This document shows positions 8,995-18,403 of a DNA stretch of 64,000 bases, in pieces. The position numbers and the translations under genes were made by a program. Source of the DNA: Enterococcus durans NBRC 100479 = LMG 10746 (GTDB lineage: Bacteria > Bacillota > Bacilli > Lactobacillales > Enterococcaceae); NCBI RefSeq assembly GCF_001544215.1, contig NZ_BCQB01000003.1, forward strand, positions 1 to 64,000. The letters are read 5' to 3'. Under the pieces are notes generated by a model. It did no database searches. It was given only the letters and a program-made list of their open reading frames with translations, and was not told the origin of the DNA. The first letter of the stretch is position 1; every line of letters begins with the position of its first letter.

Positions 8995-9036
8995 GGACTC
9001 AATCGAGCATGTACCACGCTCGCTGCTTATTGGTCC
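8995..9036. other. Two-step hairpin between SRP RNA and its terminator
   Basis: GGAC-T-CAAT pairs with ATTG-GTCC, and inside it CGAGC pairs with GCTCG around a nine-base loop. The surrounding 8960-9150 has no credible ORF. It is transcribed if the SRP RNA transcript runs to the terminator at 8919. Role unknown. Confidence 0.4.
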
Positions 9037-9149
9037 CAGTTACTTGGCATAACTACATTCTCTTATCCACTATGTATAAAATACAGATAAATTGCAAAAA
9101 AAAATGCGGATAAATCAACTGATTTATCACGCTTACGATCAATCTATTC

Positions 9150-9240
9150 AATCAGACACATGGCGGATCCTGCTTAGTGCTGCTTCCTTCCAGATCTGAC
9201 ACGCTTCACAAGCCCACCATTGTCCTAGCCTTTCGGCAAA
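9150..9240 (-). ncRNA. ffs: Bacterial small signal recognition particle RNA (4.5S)
   Basis: On the minus strand the diagnostic SRP domain IV apical loop is present (GTCAGATCTGGAAGGAAGCAGC), written here in parts: GTCAG, then ATCTGGAAGGAAGCAGC. The flanking strands pair (AGGACAATGGTGG with CCGCCATGTGTCT), giving the long helix of a small SRP RNA without an Alu domain. It binds Ffh and targets membrane proteins to FtsY. Location right after tadA is typical of Firmicutes. The exact ends are estimated from the paired region. Confidence 0.93.
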
Positions 9241-9245
9241 GATTA

Positions 9246-9848
<603 letters not shown>

Positions 9849-9866
9849 ATAGGGGAGGTGAATCCC

Positions 9867-10718
9867 ATGAATATGACCAAACTGATTGAACTTTATCCCA
9901 ATGCGCAAAGAAAGAAACATCCTGCTTCTGATGAAAAGATTCTTTCTTTGTTGATAGAAAATGAGTTCTTATGGATTGAAAAAAACTCTTTGTCTTCTCA
10001 GGAATTGAATCTTTTGGAAGCGCTATTCCCTAATACGATCAACGCAACTACTCATGTATGGTATCAGTTTCTCTTTGAAAACAAGCCTATTTCTCTAGAT
10101 AACAGTTACCGTATCATTCAATTACACGTCACACCTAGAACTGGCTTTCTCAAAAAAGAGTGGCAAGAAACTATCCGCGAAATGTTCTTTTCTCTCGAAG
10201 ATTTTTTCTTTTATACTGAGACAGATGCACTGATCATTGAAAAAAAACAAACGGGCTATCTTGATGTTACCGAACTTAACGGGATTTTTCTTTCGCTTGA
10301 TACTGACTTTGATATAACCACACAAGCATTCATTGGAACATTTCATTTACCTACACAAGATCTTCCTGATTTGTTTTTTGAAGAACGAAAGATTTTCTTA
10401 CAGGAAAAGCAACATTTGGGTGCCTACAATCGTACCACTACATTGTCAGAAATCGCTCTTCAACATTACACAAGGGAAACAATCGAAAAGAGTTCCTTGA
10501 TGCATAGCTATCGAGAAATACTAAAACAAGCAGAAATGGAAGGAATCATCTTGGAGCTTTGGCGAAATCTAGGAAATATCAGCTCTACCGCTAAAGCGTT
10601 GTTTCTCCATCGAAACACGTTGAAATATAAAATTGAGAAGTTCCAAGAACAAACCGGGTTCAATTTAAAAGAAGCAAATGATCTCCTTTTTTGCTATCTT
10701 ATTCTGTTGCAAAACTGA
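9867..10718 (+). CDS. PucR-type helix-turn-helix transcriptional regulator
   Basis: A 283-aa protein. Its last 60 residues carry the PucR C-terminal HTH (NISSTAKALFLHRNTLKYKIEK), which defines the CdaR/PucR family. The N-terminal 220 residues contain no recognisable ligand domain; they are probably a diverged sensory domain. The ATG at 9867 follows GGGGAGG by eight bases; a GTG at 9858 overlaps that site and is rejected. Transcribed alone, divergently from tadA, ending at the hairpin at 10736. Target genes cannot be inferred from the neighbourhood. Confidence 0.8.
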   Translation: MNMTKLIELYPNAQRKKHPASDEKILSLLIENEFLWIEKNSLSSQELNLLEALFPNTINATTHVWYQFLFENKPISLDNSYRIIQLHVTPRTGFLKKEWQETIREMFFSLEDFFFYTETDALIIEKKQTGYLDVTELNGIFLSLDTDFDITTQAFIGTFHLPTQDLPDLFFEERKIFLQEKQHLGAYNRTTTLSEIALQHYTRETIEKSSLMHSYREILKQAEMEGIILELWRNLGNISSTAKALFLHRNTLKYKIEKFQEQTGFNLKEANDLLFCYLILLQN

Positions 10719-10735
10719 TTTCTAAATAAGAACGT

Positions 10736-10777
10736 GGGACAAAAGTAAGAAAACACTTCTGTCCCAGCCTTTTTTTC
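10736..10777 (+). terminator. Terminator, short derivative of the dispersed repeat
   Basis: GGGACA-AAGT pairs with ACTT-TGTCCC, followed by T7. The words gtgggacaaaag and acacttctgtcccagcc are the ends of the dispersed palindromic repeat described at 44431, here reduced to the outer arms and used as a terminator. A related tail (tttctcaaacctaag..) continues to about 10815. Confidence 0.75.
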
Positions 10778-10863
10778 CAATTTCTCAAACCTAAGCGACT
10801 TTTATCTCGATCTCTTCTTTTTATTTTTGGGGCATTGCCCCAATCCCTGTTTCTAACTTTTTA

Positions 10864-11247
10864 TTAGCCATTGCTCTCATCACTTTTCATCTCTTTAAAA
10901 GCCTCAGATAGAGTTAGCAACATAGCTGAAAAAGCAAACGTTGCTAACAAACTAAATATAATGGTTTTGAAGCCTTTAAAATTATGATGGACGTAAATTG
11001 AAGTTAAGTTCCACACAATAAAAGGTGTGAGCCAATAAATAACCCATGAAATACTCGTTCGTAAATTAAGTTTTAAAACACCAAGAATTAACAAGGCATA
11101 CCCCCCATAATAAAGAATAATTAACCAATCGAAAGAAGTATGAAAGAGTACCGATAATATCCAGTAAAACACAGCTGATAAACCGAGTGTAAATAATACA
11201 CGACCAACGATATTTAGTTTCTTATACCACTTTGTAAAAGTATTCAA
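10864..11247 (-). CDS. Hypothetical membrane protein, 127 aa
   Basis: Four hydrophobic segments (about residues 14-32, 36-55, 62-80 and 93-115) and a charged KEMKSDESNG tail suggest a small polytopic membrane protein; no family is recognised. The start is taken as TTG at 11247, nine bases after AAGGAG; a longer ATG reading to 11355 has no binding site. No promoter or partner was identified. It marks the left edge of the accessory region. Confidence 0.6.
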   Translation of the reverse strand: MNTFTKWYKKLNIVGRVLFTLGLSAVFYWILSVLFHTSFDWLIILYYGGYALLILGVLKLNLRTSISWVIYWLTPFIVWNLTSIYVHHNFKGFKTIIFSLLATFAFSAMLLTLSEAFKEMKSDESNG

Positions 11248-11518
11248 TTTGTCATTCTCCTTTATATTGTAGTTACGCTTAGATAGCTTAATTTTTTTTG
11301 CAATACGCATAAGAGTATAGTACAAAAATATGTAAACATAAGACACGGTATCCAAATGTTCGATTTACTTTCCCTCAAAATAAAAACGTTTGCAAAACAA
11401 ATTAATAAATTATAACTACCAATAAAACGAATTATGGGTAGCATTAAAAATCTAATAATATCCTACTATAATTTTTCTAAATCTATTTATGCCTGATAAT
11501 TTTTACAAACCAAAATTA

Positions 11519-11743
11519 CTAAAATACATCAACAGTAATCCAAATACTAAAAATACACCACATCTTAATAAAACAAAAATTGGTCAAAAAAACTGTTAAC
11601 CAATCAGAATCAATTTTACCTTTAATTTTTAACAGCACTGATACTATAGTTATTACCACTGAAATAGCTATGAATAAGGATATTATAGTAAAAATACTGT
11701 CATCAACATAACCTACCTTTCTATTTTTACTAAAACAGCACAC
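11519..11743 (-). CDS. Possible small membrane protein
   Basis: A 74-aa reading with two hydrophobic helices (about 17-40 and 48-70). It begins with GTG and has no convincing ribosome binding site; a good AAAGGTAGG site nearby leads into a different frame that stops after eight codons. It may be a decayed gene. Low confidence. Confidence 0.3.
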   Translation of the reverse strand: MCCFSKNRKVGYVDDSIFTIISLFIAISVVITIVSVLLKIKGKIDSDWLTVFLTNFCFIKMWCIFSIWITVDVF

Positions 11744-11998
11744 TATTCTTTACAAAGTTCTCTTTAATACTGTTATCGGTTAATGATATTAACGTAATTA
11801 TAACATCATTACACTTCTAGTAATATTTTTCTTTGTATGGATAACTAAAATTTTCCGCTAGCCCCTCCATCTTGAGCCCTCGTTGGACAGACGAACAAGG
11901 TCAATGGAAATTTCTATACCGGATTTTGGTTTAAAAACACCCTGGATGAAACACCAGTATATTGTCTGCTTCATAACGTTGATTCACAAATTGCTTTT

Positions 11999-12150
11999 TT
12001 AGTTTTCTTTGGCTAATTCGCCCAAAAATTCTTGATAATTTTTGGGCGAATTAGTTCTTCTGGCACGATGCCAAGCCACGGAAGTTTCCAATGAGTTGCT
12101 CCAGCGAAAAAAGTGCGTTGAGTCCAATACCGAAAACCAACTACCGCGAA
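11999..12150 (-). pseudogene. Unidentified gene remnant with internal perfect hairpin
   Basis: On the minus strand a stop-free stretch of about 50 codons ends ..ARRTNSPKNYQEFLGELAKEN and then TAA. It reads like a real C-terminus but has no start. It contains a perfect 18-bp inverted repeat (12013-12054, arms CTAATTCGCCCAAAAATT). The remainder of 11760-12240 shows only short open stretches in shifting frames, so it looks like debris at the border of the nad block. Confidence 0.3.
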
Positions 12151-12155
12151 CTCAC

Positions 12156-12209
12156 AAAAAGCTAAGAACTAAGGTATTTAGACTATTTCCTCAGCGCCTA
12201 GCTTTTTGA
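12156..12209 (-). terminator. Candidate terminator of the nad operon
   Basis: CAAAAAGCTA and TAGCTTTTTG form the arms of a hairpin about 30 bases after the nadA stop, with a short T-run included in the arm. Confidence 0.45.
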
Positions 12210-12239
12210 CTATTCTGACTTACTACCAATATCATCTGA

Positions 12240-13338
12240 TCAACTTAAGGCTAACATCCGTTCAAGGGCCTTTAAAGTTGATTTTGTGGTTCTTTCATCG
12301 ACTGTGATCTGGTTGACGACTTCACCTTGCACCAATTGTTCCAAAGACCAAGCTAAATGAGGCAAACGGATGCGATTCATCGTCAAACAGGCACAGGAAC
12401 GAGGATTCAAAAAACTGATTTTTTTATCGGTAAAGGTGTCCTTCATTCGACCGACAAGATTATTATCAGTTCCAATCGCCCAATGACTACCCGCCGGAGC
12501 CGCCGACACCACCTGCAAGATTTTATTGGTGGAGCCATACTCGTCGGCCAACGCCACTACTTCCTGAGGACATTCAGGGTGGACGATTATGTTAATCTCA
12601 GGGTCAGCTTGCTTTAAGGCTTTGATCTGACCTGAGGTAAATTGTTGGTGCACCGAACACCAGCCATCCCAGAGAATCACTCTTGGGTCAGTTTCAGCGG
12701 AGGCAATCAGTTCATTTTTACGGGGATTCCACAGGGCCATGTCTGATAAAGGAATGCCCATACCAAAAGCTGTATTGCGGCCTAAATGTTGATCCGGTAA
12801 AAAAAAGATTCGCTTCTTCTGCTTGAATGCCCATTTCAACACCTGGGTCGCATTACTGGAAGTTACGGTAAACTCCCCCATGTTCCCCAACAAAAGCTTT
12901 CACGGCAGCAGTCGAATTAATATAGGTAATCGGTAAAATTTCAGCAGGATATTTCTCCTGTAGTTGCTCCCAAGCGGCCTGTAGTTGATAACGATCCGCC
13001 ATATCTGCCATCGTGCAACCCGCAGTCAAATCTGGCAAGATTACTTGCTGATTGGCTTCTGTCAACATATCAGCTGTTTCCGCCATAAAATGGACGCCAC
13101 AAAAAACGATATATTTCGCCGTTTTATTTTTGGCGGCAAGCTGAGCCAATTGTAAAGAATCCCCTACCTCATCGGCCAAGTCCACAATCTCATCTTTTTG
13201 ATAGTGATGAGCCAAGATTAATAGCCGCGAACCGAATTGTTTTTTGGCTGCCAGAATTTTTTCTGTTAGCTGACTTGCTGAAGCATTAAAATAATCCTGC
13301 GCGATGCGTTGACCTTGAAATTCTGTCAAAATGCTCAT
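12240..13338 (-). pseudogene. nadA: Quinolinate synthase, frameshifted
   Basis: NadA condenses iminoaspartate with dihydroxyacetone phosphate to quinolinate using a 4Fe-4S cluster. The N-terminal part (ending KAFVGEHGG) and the C-terminal part (beginning GEFTVTSSNA) are both full and conserved, but are in different frames. The shift lies in a run of five G (C5 on the plus strand at 12875-12879), where one base is missing. Candidate cluster cysteines survive (FCGVHF, AGCTMAD, HPECPQ, RSCACL). The ATG overlaps the nadC stop (ATGA). The product as read would be truncated to 161 residues. A sequencing error in the homopolymer cannot be excluded, but nadB upstream is also broken. Confidence 0.85.
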
Positions 13339-14180
13339 CCTTTTACTCCTTCCTTACTATTGAAACTGATATCTAAAGCTGTTACTGAGTGGGTCAGAAA
13401 GCCTAGAGAAATGCAATCTGCCCCCGTTCCTTGATAGTTCGCGATATTTTCTAATGTAATCCCACCAGAAATTTCAGTGGTGATACCGGCGGGGACCAGC
13501 TGCTGAAATTCCTTGACTTCAGTGGGCGTGCGGTTATCGAACATAATCACATCCACCTGAGCCTCAATCGCCGCCTGCAATTCTTCTTTTGTTTCCACTT
13601 CCACTTCGATTTTTACCATGTGGCCTAATTGTTGGCGGGCTTTTTTAACGGCGGTTGGTATCCCGCCGGCAAAGGAGATATGATTATCCTTTAACATCAC
13701 CCCATCGTCTAAACCAAAACGATGATTAAACCCACCACCTTGTGTCACCGCGTACTTGTCAAACAATCGCAGCCCTGGCGCCGTCTTGCGGGTATCGCAG
13801 ATTTTGATACTTGGGTCAGCGAGACGCTCACAAGCAATCCTAGTCGCGGTGGCAATTCCTCCCATTCGCTGCCATAGATTCAAGATTGTCCGTTCGCCGG
13901 TTAACAGTGTGCGAATCGGTCCGGTGACTTTTGCCAAAATAGTTCCTGCCGATTGATAACTTCCTTCTGCCACTAGCGGTGTAAATTCCACCTGTCCTCC
14001 TAATAATTCATAGACTAACGGGGCAATGAATAAACCACAAACTACTCCATCAGCCTTTAGAAGAAAGGTTCCTTCCCCTTGAGCTTCGACGGGAAAGATT
14101 GTTTCACTGGAAAGATCACCAAAACCGAGATCTTCATTGAGAAATAAGTGTAATGCGTCTTTTACTGCAATCTGATTCAT
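13335..14180 (-). CDS. nadC: Nicotinate-nucleotide pyrophosphorylase (carboxylating)
   Basis: A 281-aa quinolinate phosphoribosyltransferase that converts quinolinate and PRPP to nicotinate mononucleotide. Visible motifs are the NLWQRMGGIATATR helix near 105, CDTRKTAPGLR near 132, GGGFNHRFGLDDGVMLKDNH near 150-169 and EVEVET with IMFDN near 193-215. Length and motifs are normal, making this the only undamaged gene of the nad operon. The ATG at 14180 follows GGAGG and almost abuts the nadB stop; its 3' end overlaps nadA by four bases. Base composition is clearly richer in G+C than the flanking genes, which suggests acquisition from another Firmicute. Confidence 0.93.
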   Translation of the reverse strand: MNQIAVKDALHLFLNEDLGFGDLSSETIFPVEAQGEGTFLLKADGVVCGLFIAPLVYELLGGQVEFTPLVAEGSYQSAGTILAKVTGPIRTLLTGERTILNLWQRMGGIATATRIACERLADPSIKICDTRKTAPGLRLFDKYAVTQGGGFNHRFGLDDGVMLKDNHISFAGGIPTAVKKARQQLGHMVKIEVEVETKEELQAAIEAQVDVIMFDNRTPTEVKEFQQLVPAGITTEISGGITLENIANYQGTGADCISLGFLTHSVTALDISFNSKEGVKG

Positions 14181-14181
14181 C

Positions 14182-15638
14182 TTAATTTTTCCTCCAGGCA
14201 TGGGCCCCTAAATTTTCTTTGCGTGCCAAGGCTGCTTGAGCAATTGCTTCAGCCACTAAGCACAAATTTGCTGTTTCTAATTCAGTTAAACTATAGTGGG
14301 CTGGTAAAGATTGAAAATCAAACTGGGCCAGCCAAGTTAAAAATTCCTCGATTTCTGTTGGACTTCGTTGGATTACCAGCGCTGCCCAAGCCCGAGTTTG
14401 CAATGCTGCTTTATCCGGTAAAGTAAATTTATCGGCTAGCTTTTGAGAAATAGGTGTTGTCGTTTTTGTTTCGTCGGGTAAATCCGCAATCTCTTGGGCT
14501 ACTTGGTGACTAAAGACAACGCACTCCAATAAGGAATTACTGGCTAAGCGATTCGCGCCATGAACTCCGGTACAAGCGGCCTCTCCGACTGCATACAATC
14601 CTGGCAAGCTAGTAGCACCAGTTTGATCCGTAGCAATCCCCCCCATCATAAAATGTGCCCCTGGTCGAACCGGAATCAAATTGTTTTGCCGAAATGGAAT
14701 TTGATGGCGATCGATTAATTGGGTAATCTGGGGGAAATGTGTTTCAAAATCTTGTACTTCCCTCAGATCCAAGAAAATTTGATGACCGGCTTGATATTCT
14801 GCGGTCAATGCCCGTGCCACGATGTCGCGTGGAGCTAGGTCTTGCATTGGATGGACCTCCTTCATCACTAGGCGACCATGCTCATCAACTAAATGGGCCC
14901 CCGCTCCCCGGACAGCTTCGGAAATCAAGCCGTAACACTTTCCATCCTGGGTTAATAATGTCGGATGAAATTGAACAAATTCCATATCCGCTAAGCTACT
15001 CCCGCTCGGATAGCTAAAGCCGCTCCATCGCCGGTGATGGTTTCGTCATTAGTGGTCAAAGGATACAACCCGCCGATGCCACCAGTTGCTAAAATGACAG
15101 CATCCCCATAAAGTTGTGTAGGTTCTCGGGTTTCACTCAGATATTCCACCCCGATACAGCGTCCCTCTCCTAAGAGCAAACGAGTCACCGGCTGATTTTC
15201 TTTGATTTCCACTTGCGCCAAATGTTCATGGGCAAAGCGTGTCAGATATTTACCGGTCTGATCTCCATGACAATGTAAAATTCCAGGAAAACTATGGGCT
15301 CCTTCCAAACCAAATTGCCAATTTCCTTGCTCATCTTGATCAAAAGCCATTCCTTGTTGAATCATCTTCTCGATCGCTGTGACCCCATTTTTGACTAATA
15401 GGCTCGTTGCCGCCGGATCATTATGAAAAACACCGGCTTTGAGAGTATCTTGATAGTGGGCCCGCCAATTATCATCTGGTGACATAGCAACAGCAATTCC
15501 CCCTTGTGCTAGCATCGAATTGCAATCGGTCAATTTTTTTTTGGTAAACAATGTCACTTTACATTGCTCCTGTAAGCTAGTGGCAGTCAAACTACCGGCT
15601 AGGCCTCCACCAACAATAATTACTGTTTTTGTTTTCAT
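14182..15638 (-). pseudogene. nadB: L-aspartate oxidase, frameshifted
   Basis: NadB oxidises L-aspartate to iminoaspartate, the first step of de novo NAD synthesis. The FAD-binding GGGLAGS motif (residue 8), the QGGIA motif and the TGDGAALAIRAGVA segment are in one frame that stops at a TAG (14991-14993). The continuation DMEFVQFHPTLL, with the rest of the FAD and capping domains and helical C-terminus, follows in another frame. One base is missing between GVA and LADMEF (about 14994). The start is ATG 15638, preceded by GGGGA and by two operator copies. All other motifs are conserved, so the lesion is recent or a sequencing error. Confidence 0.85.
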
Positions 15639-15661
15639 CTTAAATCGATCCCCAATATGTT

Positions 15662-15709
15662 TGTGTCTTGACAATAATATGCACCTATTCTACCATACAT
15701 GTCAAGACA
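15662..15709. promoter_or_regulatory. Two NiaR-type operators between nadB and NifS-like gene
   Basis: TGTCTTGACA (15664-15673) and its reverse complement TGTCAAGACA (15700-15709) lie in the divergent promoter region, 36 bases centre to centre. Each is a TGTC-NN-GACA palindrome. The same pair occurs before niaX (59323-59380). From family knowledge NiaR (YrxA) represses nad and niacin uptake genes in Firmicutes when nicotinate is available; the assignment to NiaR is inference. The niaR gene itself is not in the window. Confidence 0.7.
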
Positions 15710-15727
15710 GTTTAGAAAGGAGTTTCT

Positions 15728-16792
15728 ATGAACTATTTTGATTATGCGGCAACTACACCAATGTCAGCGATTGCATTAAAAGTTTACCTTGAAACAGCAG
15801 AAAAATATTATGGGAATCCCTCCAGCGACCACCCCATTGGACAGGCTGCTCAACAATTATTGAGCCATTGCCGGCAAGTCTTTAGCGAACTGGTTGAGAA
15901 ACCAGCCGAAAGTTTGATTTTCACCAGTGGCGGAACCGAAAGTAATCAATTGGCTTTAGCTTTGAGTTTAAAACTACTTCCAAAAGAAAGACGTGAAGTG
16001 TTGGTCAGCCCGATTGAACATCCCTCATTACTTTATGCTTTGGCCGCTGATCCAACGATTCGGGTAAAAAAACTGCCCCTTGATCAGCAAGGAAAAATTT
16101 CACCGGCTGTTTTCGCTGAAGCACTAACAGATCAGACGGGACTGGTGGTTATCCAACAACCGATTGATGCCTTGGCCAAGATAGCTCGCCAACACAAAAT
16201 CCTGTTTCACTGCGATTGTGTCCAGAGTTTTGGTAAACAGCCTTTACCAAAAGGTATCAGCTCTTTTAGTGCCGCCAGTCATAAGCTCGCTGGTCCCAAA
16301 GGCTGTGGCTTACTGTATCTTGATTCAACAGTCGCTTTTCGCCCCCTCAGTCCTGGAACGACGCAGGAACACGGTTTTCGTGGTGGGACGCAAGATTTGC
16401 CGGCCATTGCGGCTTTTACTCAGGCGGCTAGTGAAGCCTTTAAGGAAATGTCGCAAAATCTGACTTATTTTCGGAGGCTTCAACAGGCTTTGGTAAATGA
16501 TTTGCCTGATTGGAAGTTCGTTGCGGGGGATTTTCCAGGAATCCTCGGATTATTTTCCCCCTCCCTTGGCGCCAGCGATCTTGTGACGGCGATGGCGGAA
16601 AGAGATTTCGCCTTATCGACGACTGCGGCTTGCAACAGTCGTGAGTTAGTCGATCCCAGCTTAGCCGCATTAGGACTGGACAAAAATCAAGCAGATCACT
16701 TTTTTCGAGTCTCATTCAGTTCAGCGACGACCCTTGACCAAGTCCACCAGTTGGCTCAAACGTTAAGGGAAATCACGGATGCTGCCTCCTAA
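15728..16792 (+). CDS. NifS-like cysteine desulfurase, PLP loop deleted
   Basis: A 354-aa class V aminotransferase-fold protein of the NifS/IscS type. In many Firmicutes such a gene sits opposite nadB and supplies sulfur for the NadA cluster. FDYAATTPM at the N-terminus, TSGGTESNQ near 66, the PLP lysine in SAASHKLAGPKG near 185 and the active-site cysteine in AACNS near 300 are present. However, GLVVIQQ (residues 138-144) runs straight into PIDALAKIA, so the conserved VNNExGxxQ loop with the PLP-contacting Asn is missing, an in-frame loss of roughly nine residues. The enzyme is probably inactive. AAAGGAG precedes the ATG. Shared operators with nadB. Confidence 0.75.
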   Translation: MNYFDYAATTPMSAIALKVYLETAEKYYGNPSSDHPIGQAAQQLLSHCRQVFSELVEKPAESLIFTSGGTESNQLALALSLKLLPKERREVLVSPIEHPSLLYALAADPTIRVKKLPLDQQGKISPAVFAEALTDQTGLVVIQQPIDALAKIARQHKILFHCDCVQSFGKQPLPKGISSFSAASHKLAGPKGCGLLYLDSTVAFRPLSPGTTQEHGFRGGTQDLPAIAAFTQAASEAFKEMSQNLTYFRRLQQALVNDLPDWKFVAGDFPGILGLFSPSLGASDLVTAMAERDFALSTTAACNSRELVDPSLAALGLDKNQADHFFRVSFSSATTLDQVHQLAQTLREITDAAS

Positions 16793-16905
16793 CAAAATTT
16801 ATAATGTATGTACTAGACAATAAAAACTTCCTGATGATGGCTGTAGGCTAAACCACCTTTGATCAGTCGACTACAGCCTATTAGGTCTGAAGACAATAAT
16901 AAAAA

Positions 16906-16977
16906 AAGCTTAAAAGACTAGTCAAACGGTCTTTGGAAAATTCCTTTTCCTTGCTCGTTGACTAGTCTTTTAAGCTT
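16906..16977. repeat. Perfect 20-bp inverted repeat with 32-nt loop
   Basis: AAGCTTAAAAGACTAGTCAA (16906-16925) and its exact reverse complement (16958-16977) lie between the NifS-like gene and a convergent small gene. A-rich sequence flanks the left side, so on the minus strand it could terminate the small gene. A second hairpin (GGCTGTAG/CTACAGCC, about 16839-16878) lies just before it. It marks the right border of the nad block. Confidence 0.7.
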
Positions 16978-16991
16978 AACTCGATAGTGTG

Positions 16992-17327
16992 TCACATCAT
17001 ATTATCGATAAAATGCAACAGACGATCTTTTACATCTTCCGTTGATCCTTTTAGTGAATCACCATAAACTGAAATTTTCTTTTTTCCAGATTTGATCTTT
17101 TTTAATATCCCCATCAAAGAGTCCAAGTCGTTATCCGATAAATGATCGACGATATCTAATAATTTTTCATTGCCATCAAATTTATCGTTCACGAATTTTT
17201 TTACTTTTGATCGAGTCGTTAGATGATGAATCTTTTCAATCACTTTACCTGAAACAATAACAGTAGTTGCCACACTAGCAGCAGCTGCGACAGTTAATCC
17301 GATCGTTACTTTTGTTGATGTTTTCAT
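16992..17327 (-). CDS. Small membrane-anchored hypothetical protein
   Basis: A 111-aa protein with one N-terminal hydrophobic segment (about residues 7-28, Ala/Val/Thr-rich, signal-anchor-like) and a basic, helical soluble part (LTTRSKVKKFVNDKF onward). No family recognised. AAAAGGAG precedes the ATG. Monocistronic. Confidence 0.65.
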   Translation of the reverse strand: MKTSTKVTIGLTVAAAASVATTVIVSGKVIEKIHHLTTRSKVKKFVNDKFDGNEKLLDIVDHLSDNDLDSLMGILKKIKSGKKKISVYGDSLKGSTEDVKDRLLHFIDNMM

Positions 17328-17448
17328 AATTATCAGCTCCTTTTATCTAACTTAATCATAGCATAGACAAAAGAATAAACGTACTATTTAACCCCGTTGC
17401 CTGAGTCAAAAAAACAAAGAAATTTAGACTAAAATCATTTTCTGTCCC

Positions 17449-17994
17449 TCATCTACTAGGTAAGTACTGGATATTGGTCAAAACTTCTGGTAAGTTTTCT
17501 TCCAACTCCGCCAGCTTGTTCCAGATCAGTGTCATCGTTTCGAAAAATTCATGGGAAGACTTGTCCGAATTCAAACTACCCAAAGCATTTAACCACAATA
17601 ATTCTAATAAGTAAGGTTCTTTGATTCCGGTTTGTTCTTGTATGTACTCAAAAAATGCACGTTTGAATAAGGAAGCCATATCTAATTCAAATTTGATCAC
17701 CACACCCCTGATACTTTCATGGATCGAAAAGAATTCTTTTAATAAATGAACAATACTAAAAAAATCATCTACGACATACTCCATCAAGTAACGATCGAAA
17801 CAAATCGTGATCTCCTCAAGTATTTTTTCTTTTAGTATACGTATCGATTTAAAATGCGCATAGATTGGATAAGTAGAGCAACCACAAAAAGAAGCTAAGC
17901 TTCTAGCTGTTATCATCGATATCCCGTTTTCTTCAGCATACACCATACTTTTAAAGAGTAAATACTCTTTACTAAAATTTGTTACTCTTCCCAC
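17449..17994 (-). CDS. TetR-family-like transcriptional regulator
   Basis: A 181-aa protein with an N-terminal TetR-type HTH (MITARSLASFCGCSTYPIYAHFKSI, about residues 26-50: the usual pattern with STYPIYAHF in the recognition helix) and an all-helical C-terminal domain of unknown ligand. The start appears to be GTG at 17994; the binding site AAAGGA is about 13 bases away, so the start is uncertain. No obvious target operon: the neighbours are a small membrane protein and a broken Mga-like gene. Confidence 0.7.
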   Translation of the reverse strand: MGRVTNFSKEYLLFKSMVYAEENGISMITARSLASFCGCSTYPIYAHFKSIRILKEKILEEITICFDRYLMEYVVDDFFSIVHLLKEFFSIHESIRGVVIKFELDMASLFKRAFFEYIQEQTGIKEPYLLELLWLNALGSLNSDKSSHEFFETMTLIWNKLAELEENLPEVLTNIQYLPSR

Positions 17995-18403
17995 GGACTC
18001 ATTCGTCCTTTCATTTGGATTTTATTGACTGATCCTATTCTTGTGTATTCGTTTCCTCATCGATAAAAATAACAAACATAACAGAAACTTGTGCAAGCTT
18101 TTCCACAAGGTATAATTGAACACTGATTTGTTCATGACCCATCATACACATCGCTGTTAAAACATAATACTTATGGCTTAATATCAACATAAAAACAAAT
18201 TTTTTATTTTATACCATCCGTTATAGCTTGACAAATCAAGCAAAGAAATAAACAATAGGATAAATGAATCAATGATGCTTTTTAAATAACGATTATAAAA
18301 ATAATATTCTAGTATAATGTGAGAATAACATACATTAAAAACACTTTCCACTCACATTTTTTGTCTCGTTCTGGACAACATTAAGATTAAAAAGGAGGAC
18401 TTC
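17995..18403. other. Intergenic region with promoters of divergent regulators
   Basis: No ORF is credible here. A perfect -35 hexamer TTGACA lies at 18228-18233, and TATAAT at 18313-18318 lies about 85 bases before the Mga-like reading frame, so at least one plus-strand promoter is likely. Confidence 0.45.

Noticed and set aside
8727-9113. 128-codon plus-strand reading over the yunD start and SRP downstream region
   Set aside because: No ribosome binding site, no family resemblance, and it overlaps the conserved N-terminus of the minus-strand enzyme and a terminator.
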